Assembly (NCBI GenBank): GCA_001464495.1
Contig: LNDZ01000028.1
Coordinates: 1 to 49,082 of the forward strand
Origin: Betaproteobacteria bacterium Ga0074130
GTDB taxonomy: Bacteria > Pseudomonadota > Gammaproteobacteria > Burkholderiales > Rhodocyclaceae
Reading direction: 5' to 3'
DNA: 49,082 nucleotides
Positions 18,457 through 25,733 of the stretch are shown here, piece after piece. Both the position numbers and the translations under genes were made by a program. The notes under the pieces were generated by a model that saw only the letters and a list, made by a program, of their open reading frames with translations, had not been told where the DNA came from and did no database searches. Within the stretch, counting starts at the first letter, position 1. Each line of letters opens with the position of its first letter.

Positions 18457-19087
18457 TGTAACCTGCCTGATCGAAGAACCAGACCCAGTTCTCGGGACGC
18501 AAAAATGTTTCGCAGGTCAGCGCCCAGCACTGTAGGTTATAGAGCTCGGTATCGTTGCGAAATGCCTCAGCCATCATGTATGACTGCTTGCCAACGCGCT
18601 CCATTTCACGCAGGGCAGATTGCAAGCCCGGCAGTGGCAGATTGTGCAGTGTACCGAGACTGATAACGAGATCGAAGCTCTTATCCGCATAAGGATATGG
18701 CTTCCCAGCATCATGCTCAAACAGGAAGGGCTGCACCTCCTCCTTGGCATGCTCAAGTCCGTAGGTGGAAATATCAAAGCCAGCCACTTTGCCATCGGGC
18801 AAACGCGTCATCAACTCATATAGCAGAAAGGCCTTACCGCAGCCGACATCCAGAATTTTTGCATCGGGCTTGAGGTCATACACCTCGATGATGCGATCAG
18901 CCACCGCACCCCAACGACCATCGTAGCGATAACCACCATAGCCATATCGGCGATCGCCATCCCAGTAATCGTAGCCGTACTGCTTGGCAATGCCCATGCA
19001 GTGGATTTTCTCATCGGCCATGCGGCCGGCATAGTCGCGCGTGGTTTGCTTATGTAATGGGGTGAAGAAATCACGCAGTTGACGCAT
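18425..19087 (-). CDS. Class I SAM-dependent methyltransferase
   Basis: A 220-residue protein with SAM motif I ILDVGCGKAFLL (about 78-89), motif II-like AGFDIS and motif IV FDLVISLGTLHNLP. The N-terminal part is rich in Tyr and Gly (DYWDGDRRYGYGGYRYDGRWG). The start overlaps the stop of the upstream small ORF (TGATG), so translation is coupled. It probably methylates a sugar or lipid-linked intermediate of this cluster; the substrate is unknown. Confidence 0.8.
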   Translation of the reverse strand: MRQLRDFFTPLHKQTTRDYAGRMADEKIHCMGIAKQYGYDYWDGDRRYGYGGYRYDGRWGAVADRIIEVYDLKPDAKILDVGCGKAFLLYELMTRLPDGKVAGFDISTYGLEHAKEEVQPFLFEHDAGKPYPYADKSFDLVISLGTLHNLPLPGLQSALREMERVGKQSYMMAEAFRNDTELYNLQCWALTCETFLRPENWVWFFDQAGYSGDYEFIYFE

Positions 19088-19254
19088 CAGACAAATGCTC
19101 CATGATCAGGATCAATCGACAGCACTTCATGCAAGGCAACGTTCTTGCCATGACTCACACAGCGATGATTGCAGGTGACTGATGGGGCGAGACCGTACAT
19201 GCGCTGATTGAGGTTGCTGTAGAGAAGTCGGCTACCGATCCTAGAGAATTGCAT
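19087..19254 (-). CDS. Small uncharacterised protein with CNHRC motif (55 aa)
   Basis: I do not recognise this 55-residue protein. It has a strong ribosome-binding site (GAGGGAG at 19261-19267, six bases before the ATG at 19254), which overlaps the stop of the upstream gene, and its own stop overlaps the next start as TGATG, so it is very likely translated. It contains two Cys and several His, including VTCNHRCVSHG near residues 26-36. CNHRC is also the first part of the iron-sulfur motif of the radical SAM protein at 22276-23385, but the third cysteine is replaced by His here. It may be a metal-binding accessory protein, a remnant of a larger enzyme, or a substrate peptide. A TTG start at 19269 is possible but less good. 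Confidence 0.6.
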   Translation of the reverse strand: MQFSRIGSRLLYSNLNQRMYGLAPSVTCNHRCVSHGKNVALHEVLSIDPDHGAFV

Positions 19255-19265
19255 GAATTTCTCCC

Positions 19266-19700
19266 TCAACCAGCAAAGACAGTGCCACCTGCGTAGGCAG
19301 CAAGATCGGTTGAGACTGGGCAGTCGGCGAGTGCCTGCTTAACACGCCACATGTCGTCCACACGTGGAATTTGCGCTTCGCTGCGCACGGCAAACCCCTC
19401 AAGCGCAAAATGCATTTCCTTGCCAGCGGCGATCACCCGCGTCAATGCACGCAAGCGCGACTCTCGATCTGCCGGCAATTGAAACAGGCTATATGGCACC
19501 AGCCCATCGACACTGTCTAACTCATCGAGCAAGTGCTCCAGAATCAGATGGCTGTCATCCATGGCGTATTCGCTTGCCGACAGCAGAAACTGAGCGCCGA
19601 TACGCTGGCAGTAATCGCGGATGACCAAATTTTGTACCGCTTGAGGCACGCGCTCGCCGAGGAACGCTCGGCTAAAAATGTAGCCGCGCAACTTCTTCAT
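19266..19700 (-). CDS. Sporadic carbohydrate cluster protein, LIC12192 family
   Basis: A 144-residue protein starting MKKLRGYIFSRAF and containing RVPQAVQNLVIRDYC, LLSASEYAMDD and VDGLVPYSLFQLP, which I recognise as the pattern of the LIC12192 family first noted in Leptospira carbohydrate clusters. Its reaction is not known. The ATG at 19700 is chosen because an excellent ribosome-binding site (GGGGAGG, 19707-19713) lies six bases before it; the upstream ATG at 19715 would place that site inside the coding region. The start overlaps the end of a 29-codon ORF by four bases. Confidence 0.82.
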   Translation of the reverse strand: MKKLRGYIFSRAFLGERVPQAVQNLVIRDYCQRIGAQFLLSASEYAMDDSHLILEHLLDELDSVDGLVPYSLFQLPADRESRLRALTRVIAAGKEMHFALEGFAVRSEAQIPRVDDMWRVKQALADCPVSTDLAAYAGGTVFAG

Positions 19701-19786
19701 TGCACACCTCCCCAATGAATAGCCAGCACTAATCGCCGCTCACCAGTGAGAGCCTGAGCGGTACGACGGGGGAAGGCGGCGCTCAT
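19697..19786 (-). CDS. Possible 29-codon coupled small ORF
   Basis: A 29-codon open frame begins with an ATG that overlaps the stop of the 2OG oxygenase gene (ATGA at 19783-19786) and ends with a TGA that overlaps the start of the LIC12192-family gene (ATGA at 19697-19700). It encodes a basic N-terminal part (FPRRTAQALTGERR) and a hydrophobic end (LVLAIHWGGVQ). Nothing in it is recognisable. It may be a real microprotein, or only a relay that carries ribosomes to the strong ribosome-binding site of the next gene. Chance cannot be excluded for so short a frame. Confidence 0.35.
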   Translation of the reverse strand: MSAAFPRRTAQALTGERRLVLAIHWGGVQ

Positions 19787-20580
19787 TTACCGGTGCCGGG
19801 GTAACGGTAATCCATGCCTAGTCGAGACGCAGCACGCAGTGTAATGGGCTCGAAAAACTCGCCCAGCTTTTTATCACCATAGGGCGTGAAGACGCTCTTG
19901 AAACGGCAATTCATCGACCATCGTGTTTCCGGCTCGGCATTGATACGGTTGCCGTGGGGCAATGACTGGTTGAAAACCATGACCTGACCATAGTCGATTT
20001 CCAGCCACTTCACCTTGTTTTCAATACTCTTGTAGACTTCTTCGCTACTGCTGCCTTGCAGACGAACGAAGTCGCGATCAAAAGGGGCGTATTCATTTGC
20101 GGGTAAAAGATACATGGCCTTGCTGCCATAGCAGTTCACCAGGGGCAGCCACACCACAACCTCGTATGGGGAATCGCCCGACCAGGTGTCGGCATGTACG
20201 GGCAGGAGCGAGCTATCGTCATCCGGGAACTGAATAGACAGGTTCACGCGCAACTGCATGGCTAGCTCGTTGCCAACGAGGGCATCGAGATAAGTGCGCG
20301 CCAGCTTGTAGTAATTCTCACGCAACGCGTCGGCAGCATTAATGCCGCGGATCATGCGCAAACGGAAATCGTTGAGCTGGGGAACGGGCACCTGCTCGTG
20401 AATATGATTAAGAAACACTTCTGGTGGCAGGTCGGATTTACGACCCAGCGCCTCTTCAGCCAACGCAACGAAGCCGTCGCGGATCCAGTCCAGTGCAGCT
20501 TGATCTGCTACTGGGCGAATGACATAACCCTGCTCCAGAAATTCGGTGTTGAGGGCTTGATCTTCGACAGTCATGAACAT
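19783..20580 (-). CDS. Sporadic carbohydrate cluster 2OG-Fe(II) oxygenase
   Basis: A 265-residue non-haem iron oxygenase. Iron ligands H129 and D131 (PVHADTW) and H209 (LPHGNRIN) are visible, with R220 as the likely 2-oxoglutarate-binding residue. The sequence has the look of the oxygenase that accompanies LIC12192-family proteins in scattered carbohydrate clusters. It probably hydroxylates or desaturates a sugar. It starts three bases after the transketolase gene; ATGs at 20580 and 20574 are both possible. The next ORF begins inside its stop codon. Confidence 0.82.
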   Translation of the reverse strand: MFMTVEDQALNTEFLEQGYVIRPVADQAALDWIRDGFVALAEEALGRKSDLPPEVFLNHIHEQVPVPQLNDFRLRMIRGINAADALRENYYKLARTYLDALVGNELAMQLRVNLSIQFPDDDSSLLPVHADTWSGDSPYEVVVWLPLVNCYGSKAMYLLPANEYAPFDRDFVRLQGSSSEEVYKSIENKVKWLEIDYGQVMVFNQSLPHGNRINAEPETRWSMNCRFKSVFTPYGDKKLGEFFEPITLRAASRLGMDYRYPGTGK

Positions 20581-20583
20581 GGG

Positions 20584-21489
20584 TCACCCCATCAAGGATT
20601 GGATACGCTTGGCAATCGAGGGCACATCAAGGCCATAGTGCTCCCGCATACCGTTCTGAGTGCGAACGACATGTACAAACTCATCGGGTAGCGCCATCAA
20701 GTTGAGTTGCCAGTCAGCGGTGTGCGTTGCCCGCCACTGCGCGATGCGCGTCCCCAGCCCGCCACTGCTGTAGTGCTCTTCCACGACCAAGACTTGTGCG
20801 CAGCCAGCCACTGCAGCATTGATACTCACCATATCGAGTGGCGCTATCTGCGGCACGGAAATCACACGTACATTGCCCTGAAACTGCTGCGCAGCTACTA
20901 GCACTTCGGCCAGGATGGGGCCATGCACGACGACGGCAACGTCCTTGCCATCGCACATCACAATCGGACGCGATACATCTGCAGGTGGTGTGGCGTGCAG
21001 CGTTGGTTCGCCGCGCTTGGCCAGCCGCACATAGCAGGGTGTATCAGCAGTCAGGCAGACCTGCGCCGCAGCACGTGCCTCGGCAGGATCAGCGGGAGAA
21101 AACACACGCAGATTGGGCAACGTCTGTGCCAGCGCAAGATCCTCAATCGAGTAGTGCGTCATCCCTTGCGGTGCGTAGGTCAGACCGGAACCAATGCCGA
21201 TCAATGTTACCGGTAGCTCCTGATAGCAGATGTCATTTCGGACTTGCTCAAAGCTGCGATACAACACAAAAGGCACGATGTTATAGACGAAGACCTTGAA
21301 GCCCGCCATGGCCATACCAGCCGCATGCGACAGCATATTCTGCTCAGCCACACCAAGGTTTAGGAATCGATCTGGTCGTTGCTTAGAGAAGTCGTCAAAC
21401 ACGCCAAGCCCTGCATCGCCGCTGATGATGAAGATATCATCGCGGTTCTTCAGCTCGGCAATGATGGTGTCGCAAAATGTGTTTCTCAT
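20584..21489 (-). CDS. Transketolase C-terminal subunit (Pyr and C-terminal domains)
   Basis: A 301-residue protein equal to the second half of a transketolase: the pyrimidine-binding domain with the cofactor-activating glutamate in LGVAEQNMLSHAAGMA (about 41-56) and the C-terminal domain (about 170-300). With the neighbouring N-terminal half it would form a thiamine-diphosphate enzyme that moves a two-carbon unit between sugars. Such split pairs are common in secondary sugar pathways, unlike the single-chain central-metabolism enzyme. It overlaps the other half by four bases. Confidence 0.9.
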   Translation of the reverse strand: MRNTFCDTIIAELKNRDDIFIISGDAGLGVFDDFSKQRPDRFLNLGVAEQNMLSHAAGMAMAGFKVFVYNIVPFVLYRSFEQVRNDICYQELPVTLIGIGSGLTYAPQGMTHYSIEDLALAQTLPNLRVFSPADPAEARAAAQVCLTADTPCYVRLAKRGEPTLHATPPADVSRPIVMCDGKDVAVVVHGPILAEVLVAAQQFQGNVRVISVPQIAPLDMVSINAAVAGCAQVLVVEEHYSSGGLGTRIAQWRATHTADWQLNLMALPDEFVHVVRTQNGMREHYGLDVPSIAKRIQSLMG

Positions 21490-22307
21490 ACCAGCTCCTC
21501 CAGCGCCTGCTGGCGGAATTCGTCAGTCACGATGTAGTAGTGCCAGACCAGCTGGTCCTCCATGAAGCTCACACCCTTGCCCTTGGTGGTGCGGCCAATG
21601 ATGAAGCGTGGTAAGCCGCGACGCGGCGCAGTGATCGCCTCAAGCAAGGCCGCATGGTCATGTCCATTGACCTCCTTCACATCCCAACCGAATGCATCGA
21701 CCTTGGCGGCGACCGGCTCCATTGAGCAAATTTCGGATGGACGACCGTAACCCTGCAAGTCATTGCGGTCGAGCAGCACAGTAAAGTTATCGAGGCCAAG
21801 CTTGGAGGCGAACAACAAACCTTCCCAGATCGAGCCCTCTTGCAGCTCACCATCGCCGATGACCACATAGACCTTGCGATCATTGCCTTGAAGCTTGAAG
21901 GCATGCGCCAATCCAAGACCGACATTGAAGCCGTGACCAAGCGAGCCCGCTGAGACCTCAACACCCTTCACGGAGAAACGGTCAAGGTGACCGGGCAACG
22001 TACCCTTGTCCTGACAGTACAGATCCATCAACACTGGGTCGATGATGCCCTTGGCAGCCAATGTGCCGTACAGAGACATCGCACCATGCCCTTTGCTCAG
22101 GATGAAGATGTCGCGTGAGTCCCAGTCATCAAGACGCAGTACCGCGCCATACAGGACGCCGAGAAAATCCGTACACGATAGTGCGGTCCCGACATGTGGG
22201 CCCTTGGACTTCCAAGCCATATGAATGATGTTGCGCCGCGCTTGTAGCGCCAATGCGCGCGTAGTAGCGAGGGTTTCAGATGAAATTGACATGAGGCACA
22301 GGGGCAT
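21486..22307 (-). CDS. Transketolase N-terminal (thiamine-diphosphate-binding) subunit
   Basis: A 273-residue protein equal to the first half of a transketolase. It has the KSKGPHVGTALSCTDFL start, SKGHGAMSLYGTLA, and the GDG...N thiamine-diphosphate motif (GDGELQEGSIWEGLLFASKLG...LDRND). It pairs with the C-terminal subunit encoded immediately downstream. The longest frame overlaps the radical SAM gene by 32 bases; an ATG at 22292 (MSISSETL) would shorten this and is probably the true start. Confidence 0.9.
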   Translation of the reverse strand: MPLCLMSISSETLATTRALALQARRNIIHMAWKSKGPHVGTALSCTDFLGVLYGAVLRLDDWDSRDIFILSKGHGAMSLYGTLAAKGIIDPVLMDLYCQDKGTLPGHLDRFSVKGVEVSAGSLGHGFNVGLGLAHAFKLQGNDRKVYVVIGDGELQEGSIWEGLLFASKLGLDNFTVLLDRNDLQGYGRPSEICSMEPVAAKVDAFGWDVKEVNGHDHAALLEAITAPRRGLPRFIIGRTTKGKGVSFMEDQLVWHYYIVTDEFRQQALEELV

Positions 22308-23385
22308 CAGTTAAGCGGTTCATATAACGGTTGACCTCATCCATACGACAGTTCAACCGACACTCTTTGATATCCAAATCCTTTTTGACGTACTCGTAAT
22401 TAAGGCGACGCTTATCGCCTTCCCAAATATCCTGGAAGCTCTGCTCGTTGAGGTTACCGAGATTGAAGCGATCGTCCAGTAGGTAAGCGCTGCAGCTATA
22501 GAGCGAGCCATCAGCCATGACATAGGCCCAGAGGAAAGGCGTCGCCTGGCACTTCTCGTAACGCTCGCCGCTGCCATGAAGGGCATCCAATGTTTTCTTC
22601 ATGGTGTTTTCCCGGAACACCACATTGAAATTCTCAGTATTAAGAGCGTCGAGTTGCTGACGAAGCTTGAGGTAGGGGGAGTAGTCAATCCCCTCGTACA
22701 AGTGAGTTTCGCTAAACATGTGCTGTGAGTAAGGCTTGATAACGAGGTAGTCGAGACCGATAACGTCGCGACAAATCAAAGCCAGCTCGACCATCTCATC
22801 TGCGTTTTCCGGCAACAGCAGACATTGCGCGCCGATAACAACATCACATTGCTTCGCCTTGCGCACCTCAACCGCACGCGTCAGGTTCTTGATTACGCGC
22901 TCAAAATCGCTCGTTTTGGTCTGATGAACTTTCGCATAGGTTTCTGCGGAGCCCGCATTCAGAGAAACCTTGATCCACGAGACCAAAGGCAATGCCTCGT
23001 AAAAGGCATCATTCATGACGGTACCGTTGGTAGTGAAGGCCACATCGATTCCCGCAGCCTTGGTATCACGAATAATTCTGGCAATTTGTTTATGCAGGAG
23101 CGGCTCACCCTCGCCCGCATACATGATGCTCTTGACCCCTTTTGCGCCCATTTCGACTAGGCGCGCCTGCAGGATGTCCGGGTCCAGCATCACCGACTTG
23201 TAGCCGATGTAATCAACCGCACAGAAAGTACAGCGGTGGTTACAGGCCCCCACCGGGGAGACTTCCATGTAGAGCGGGTAAACCGACTTTGCGGCCTCCC
23301 AGTTTCTCCAACCATCCATGACCTGCACCACCCGCTTTGGGTGATAGATCAGCTTATGGCTGTCAATGGCATAGGCGTCAGACAT
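22276..23385 (-). CDS. Radical SAM/SPASM protein
   Basis: A 369-residue protein with C48xxxC52xxC55 (GACNHRCTFCAVDY), the GEGEPLLH motif and C-terminal SPASM-like cysteines (KCQATPFLWAYVMADGSLYSCSAYL...CRLNC). It resembles radical SAM proteins of polysaccharide clusters; the exact reaction is unknown. It is the first gene after a 161-base gap (23386-23546) that separates it from the GT9 gene. That gap holds a short CCCTC/GAGGG hairpin but no convincing promoter or terminator. Confidence 0.87.
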   Translation of the reverse strand: MSDAYAIDSHKLIYHPKRVVQVMDGWRNWEAAKSVYPLYMEVSPVGACNHRCTFCAVDYIGYKSVMLDPDILQARLVEMGAKGVKSIMYAGEGEPLLHKQIARIIRDTKAAGIDVAFTTNGTVMNDAFYEALPLVSWIKVSLNAGSAETYAKVHQTKTSDFERVIKNLTRAVEVRKAKQCDVVIGAQCLLLPENADEMVELALICRDVIGLDYLVIKPYSQHMFSETHLYEGIDYSPYLKLRQQLDALNTENFNVVFRENTMKKTLDALHGSGERYEKCQATPFLWAYVMADGSLYSCSAYLLDDRFNLGNLNEQSFQDIWEGDKRRLNYEYVKKDLDIKECRLNCRMDEVNRYMNRLTDAPVPHVNFI

Positions 23386-23546
23386 GTAAGGCTTTCAGAG
23401 CAACGAGTAATGCTGAAAATAGCAGATCCCTCATTAACGGCAGGAGGGAACAAAAGCTAAACCTGTTACCAATTCGGAAGACCGTAAGACCCAGCCTAAG
23501 TTGTACTTACCCCATCGCTAGGGACGATCTGCTCGGAGATGACTTC

Positions 23547-24503
23547 TCACGCGTCTAGAAACGCATTTATATGCGCAAGAACGCTTGCTTGAGGAATGGT
23601 GTCAATACAACATTGCGAACGTTTGCACACTGCCGCTGAGAAGTCGCACTCACAACCCGCCTCGGGCACAAGCTTTACCAACTGCGGACTTGCACTCACC
23701 TCGGAGGCTAGCGTTGGGCCGAATAGTGAAACGACCTTCTTGCCCAACGCGAGCGCGAGGTGCAAACCCAACGAATCATTGGTTACCAGCACACTGCAGG
23801 TATTAATCCACTCGATATAAGTTTCGATATTGCTCTCGCCTTGCTGCCAAGAAACAGAGCGCCCTTCAGACTTCAGGGTATCGTGCAACGCGTGCCAGTT
23901 TGATTCTGGCCACCGTTTGAGTGGATAACGAACACCCACAAGATGATTCAGACCAACGTCATTGATCTCTTGTGACTTGGGTTGGTAGCCGAGAATGTAG
24001 TTTTGTCCGTCGTAGACCTCGCCAAGCATTTCGTAGAGCATGGCCGACCAGCTCTTGGCTTGCTGACGTTTGAAGTCAGGGTTTTTGCCCATGATGATGG
24101 CTTCATCTGCGTGATCATAGGCTTGAGCACTCCGCGTTTGCGGATCAAAGCGGAAACCGTAGCGCCGCCAGGCTGGGATCTTGTCAGCAACGACACAGAT
24201 GCCGGGCTCCTTCTCGAAGTTAACAACGATATCGAACCACTCTGCCATCAGCTGGTAAGGCGTAAAGGGATTTACCGTAAGAATGCGATCGATATAGGGG
24301 TTACCATTCAGCAGTGCCAGACTCTTCTTGTCGGTCAGCCAAGTCACCGCATGGGTTTCCGGTGGAAACAGATGCAGTATCACAGTCGTACGCAGGACAT
24401 CGCCCAAGCTGACAGCACCGGTGGTGTACTGATCCAGCGTCTCGCTGTAACCCGTCTTGATGATGAGAACCTGCTTACGGCTCTCGTGAACGCCGACAGA
24501 CAT
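23547..24503 (-). CDS. Glycosyltransferase family 9 (ADP-heptose:LPS heptosyltransferase-like)
   Basis: A 318-residue GT9-like protein. It shows the N-terminal VLIIKTGYSETLDQY...LGDVLRTT pattern (G-D-x-x-x-T/S), a C-terminal VTNDSLGLHLALALGKKVVSLFGPT block that is the hallmark of the donor site, and a cysteine-rich end (CECDFSAAVCKRSQCC) like those of heptosyltransferases. It would transfer a heptose or similar sugar at the inner membrane. The ATG at 24503 is preferred since AAAGGAAA precedes it by about seven bases; a longer frame would overlap the upstream gene. Confidence 0.82.
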   Translation of the reverse strand: MSVGVHESRKQVLIIKTGYSETLDQYTTGAVSLGDVLRTTVILHLFPPETHAVTWLTDKKSLALLNGNPYIDRILTVNPFTPYQLMAEWFDIVVNFEKEPGICVVADKIPAWRRYGFRFDPQTRSAQAYDHADEAIIMGKNPDFKRQQAKSWSAMLYEMLGEVYDGQNYILGYQPKSQEINDVGLNHLVGVRYPLKRWPESNWHALHDTLKSEGRSVSWQQGESNIETYIEWINTCSVLVTNDSLGLHLALALGKKVVSLFGPTLASEVSASPQLVKLVPEAGCECDFSAAVCKRSQCCIDTIPQASVLAHINAFLDA

Positions 24504-24513
24504 TAATTTCCTT

Positions 24514-25668
24514 TCAGGCAACAGTCTCTGTAGCAATCAGCCAAGGTTGCGTTCGCTCATCTGGGGACAGCTTTGCCAATAGGTGCTGCGGCATCTGAAT
24601 ATTGCGAATTTCGACCGAGGTATGGGCAACCCCTTGGTCGTAGTAGCTTTGGAAGCGATTGTTTTTGATCTTGGTGTCACAGCCGATACATCGACCGTAC
24701 TCGCTACAGGAGCGAAATACGGTGAGGTCGGTCATGCGGAACTCGGGGTCAAGAATATGACCAATAGGGCGAAGTTCACGAGAGCCAAAGAGCTTATCAA
24801 TGGTGTCTGCAAACTTGAAACCAGCGGCCTCTAGGGCATAAAACTGAGCGACAGGGCCGCCATGCGTCCAGGTTTCGTACAAGTAGTAATGACAGCCCCA
24901 TACAAAACCCAGCGGATCAATTAACAGCTCGCTGGTGCGACACTCGCACGAGAGTGTCTGCTCAGAAAAGCCACGCGCGATCAGGTCGGTCGAATAGGGA
25001 TAGAGATAATGGCCGTGCAATAAGTCGCCATCCACGCCAAGAAACTCCTTGGACTCAAACGGTACGCGCCCCTTGAACACAGCCTCCATCTCTGGGGTGA
25101 CCACGTTACTTGGGTGAGCCACCATGTAGATGCCAACATCACTTTCTGCTTTATCCGGGGACACACGGAAACCATGATTGGCCAACGCTTCACAGCGATT
25201 GACGAGCTCTTCAAAACCATTCCCCCAGACACGATTCATCTCATCCGCATGCCAGCTCACTCGGATCGACGGGTATGGAGCATTGCGCTGGAGCTTTGCC
25301 TGTTGACCATTGAGATTACGGGCCAGCGTATCTGGCTTCATCGGAAAGTTAGTCAGCAAATCAACGTAGTGCGGTACGCCCTCAAGGACTAACCCCACAC
25401 CTTTTCCACCCCAGTACAACATGGGTTCGCCCCCTTGCAGGGTAATCGGCAGATCGGGCGAAAAAGGGATACGTGACAACCCCTCGATCCATTGCTCGGG
25501 CGTCATGGTGTGGCGCTCGGTCTTGACCGGGATCGGGAACAAAGTCTCGCGATGCCCGGCTTGCAGGGGGTCATTAATGCAATAAGAACACTTGAGATTG
25601 CACTCAAGTGTCAGAAATACGCCGATATAATTCAGCGAGGCTGGCATATCCAACATCGGCAACTTCAT
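24514..25668 (-). CDS. Radical SAM domain protein
   Basis: A 384-residue protein with C23xxxC27xxC30 (LECNLKCSYCIND) and a GGEPML motif. A C-terminal cysteine group (CECRTSELLIDPLGFVWGCHYYLYE, then CSEYGRCIGC) may hold a second iron-sulfur cluster in a SPASM-like way. Between the core and this region it has an insertion-like segment with a WHADEMNRVWGNG stretch that I do not recognise. It is the first gene of the cluster, followed ten bases later by GT9, and is divergent from the SEC-C/OGT gene across a 65-base spacer. Its function in the pathway is unknown. Confidence 0.83.
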   Translation of the reverse strand: MKLPMLDMPASLNYIGVFLTLECNLKCSYCINDPLQAGHRETLFPIPVKTERHTMTPEQWIEGLSRIPFSPDLPITLQGGEPMLYWGGKGVGLVLEGVPHYVDLLTNFPMKPDTLARNLNGQQAKLQRNAPYPSIRVSWHADEMNRVWGNGFEELVNRCEALANHGFRVSPDKAESDVGIYMVAHPSNVVTPEMEAVFKGRVPFESKEFLGVDGDLLHGHYLYPYSTDLIARGFSEQTLSCECRTSELLIDPLGFVWGCHYYLYETWTHGGPVAQFYALEAAGFKFADTIDKLFGSRELRPIGHILDPEFRMTDLTVFRSCSEYGRCIGCDTKIKNNRFQSYYDQGVAHTSVEIRNIQMPQHLLAKLSPDERTQPWLIATETVA

Positions 25669-25733
25669 TTTTCGCCACCCTTACCGTAGATCAATAGACT
25701 TACCATTAACGACACACACCAAAGGTTCCTTGA

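Noticed and set aside
23386..23546. Extra small gene or promoter in the 161-base gap of the glycan cluster
   Set aside because: No frame with a ribosome-binding site and no hexamer pair stands out; only a short CCCTC/GAGGG hairpin.
23982..24506. Plus-strand open frame of 174 codons
   Set aside because: Antisense shadow of the GT9 gene.
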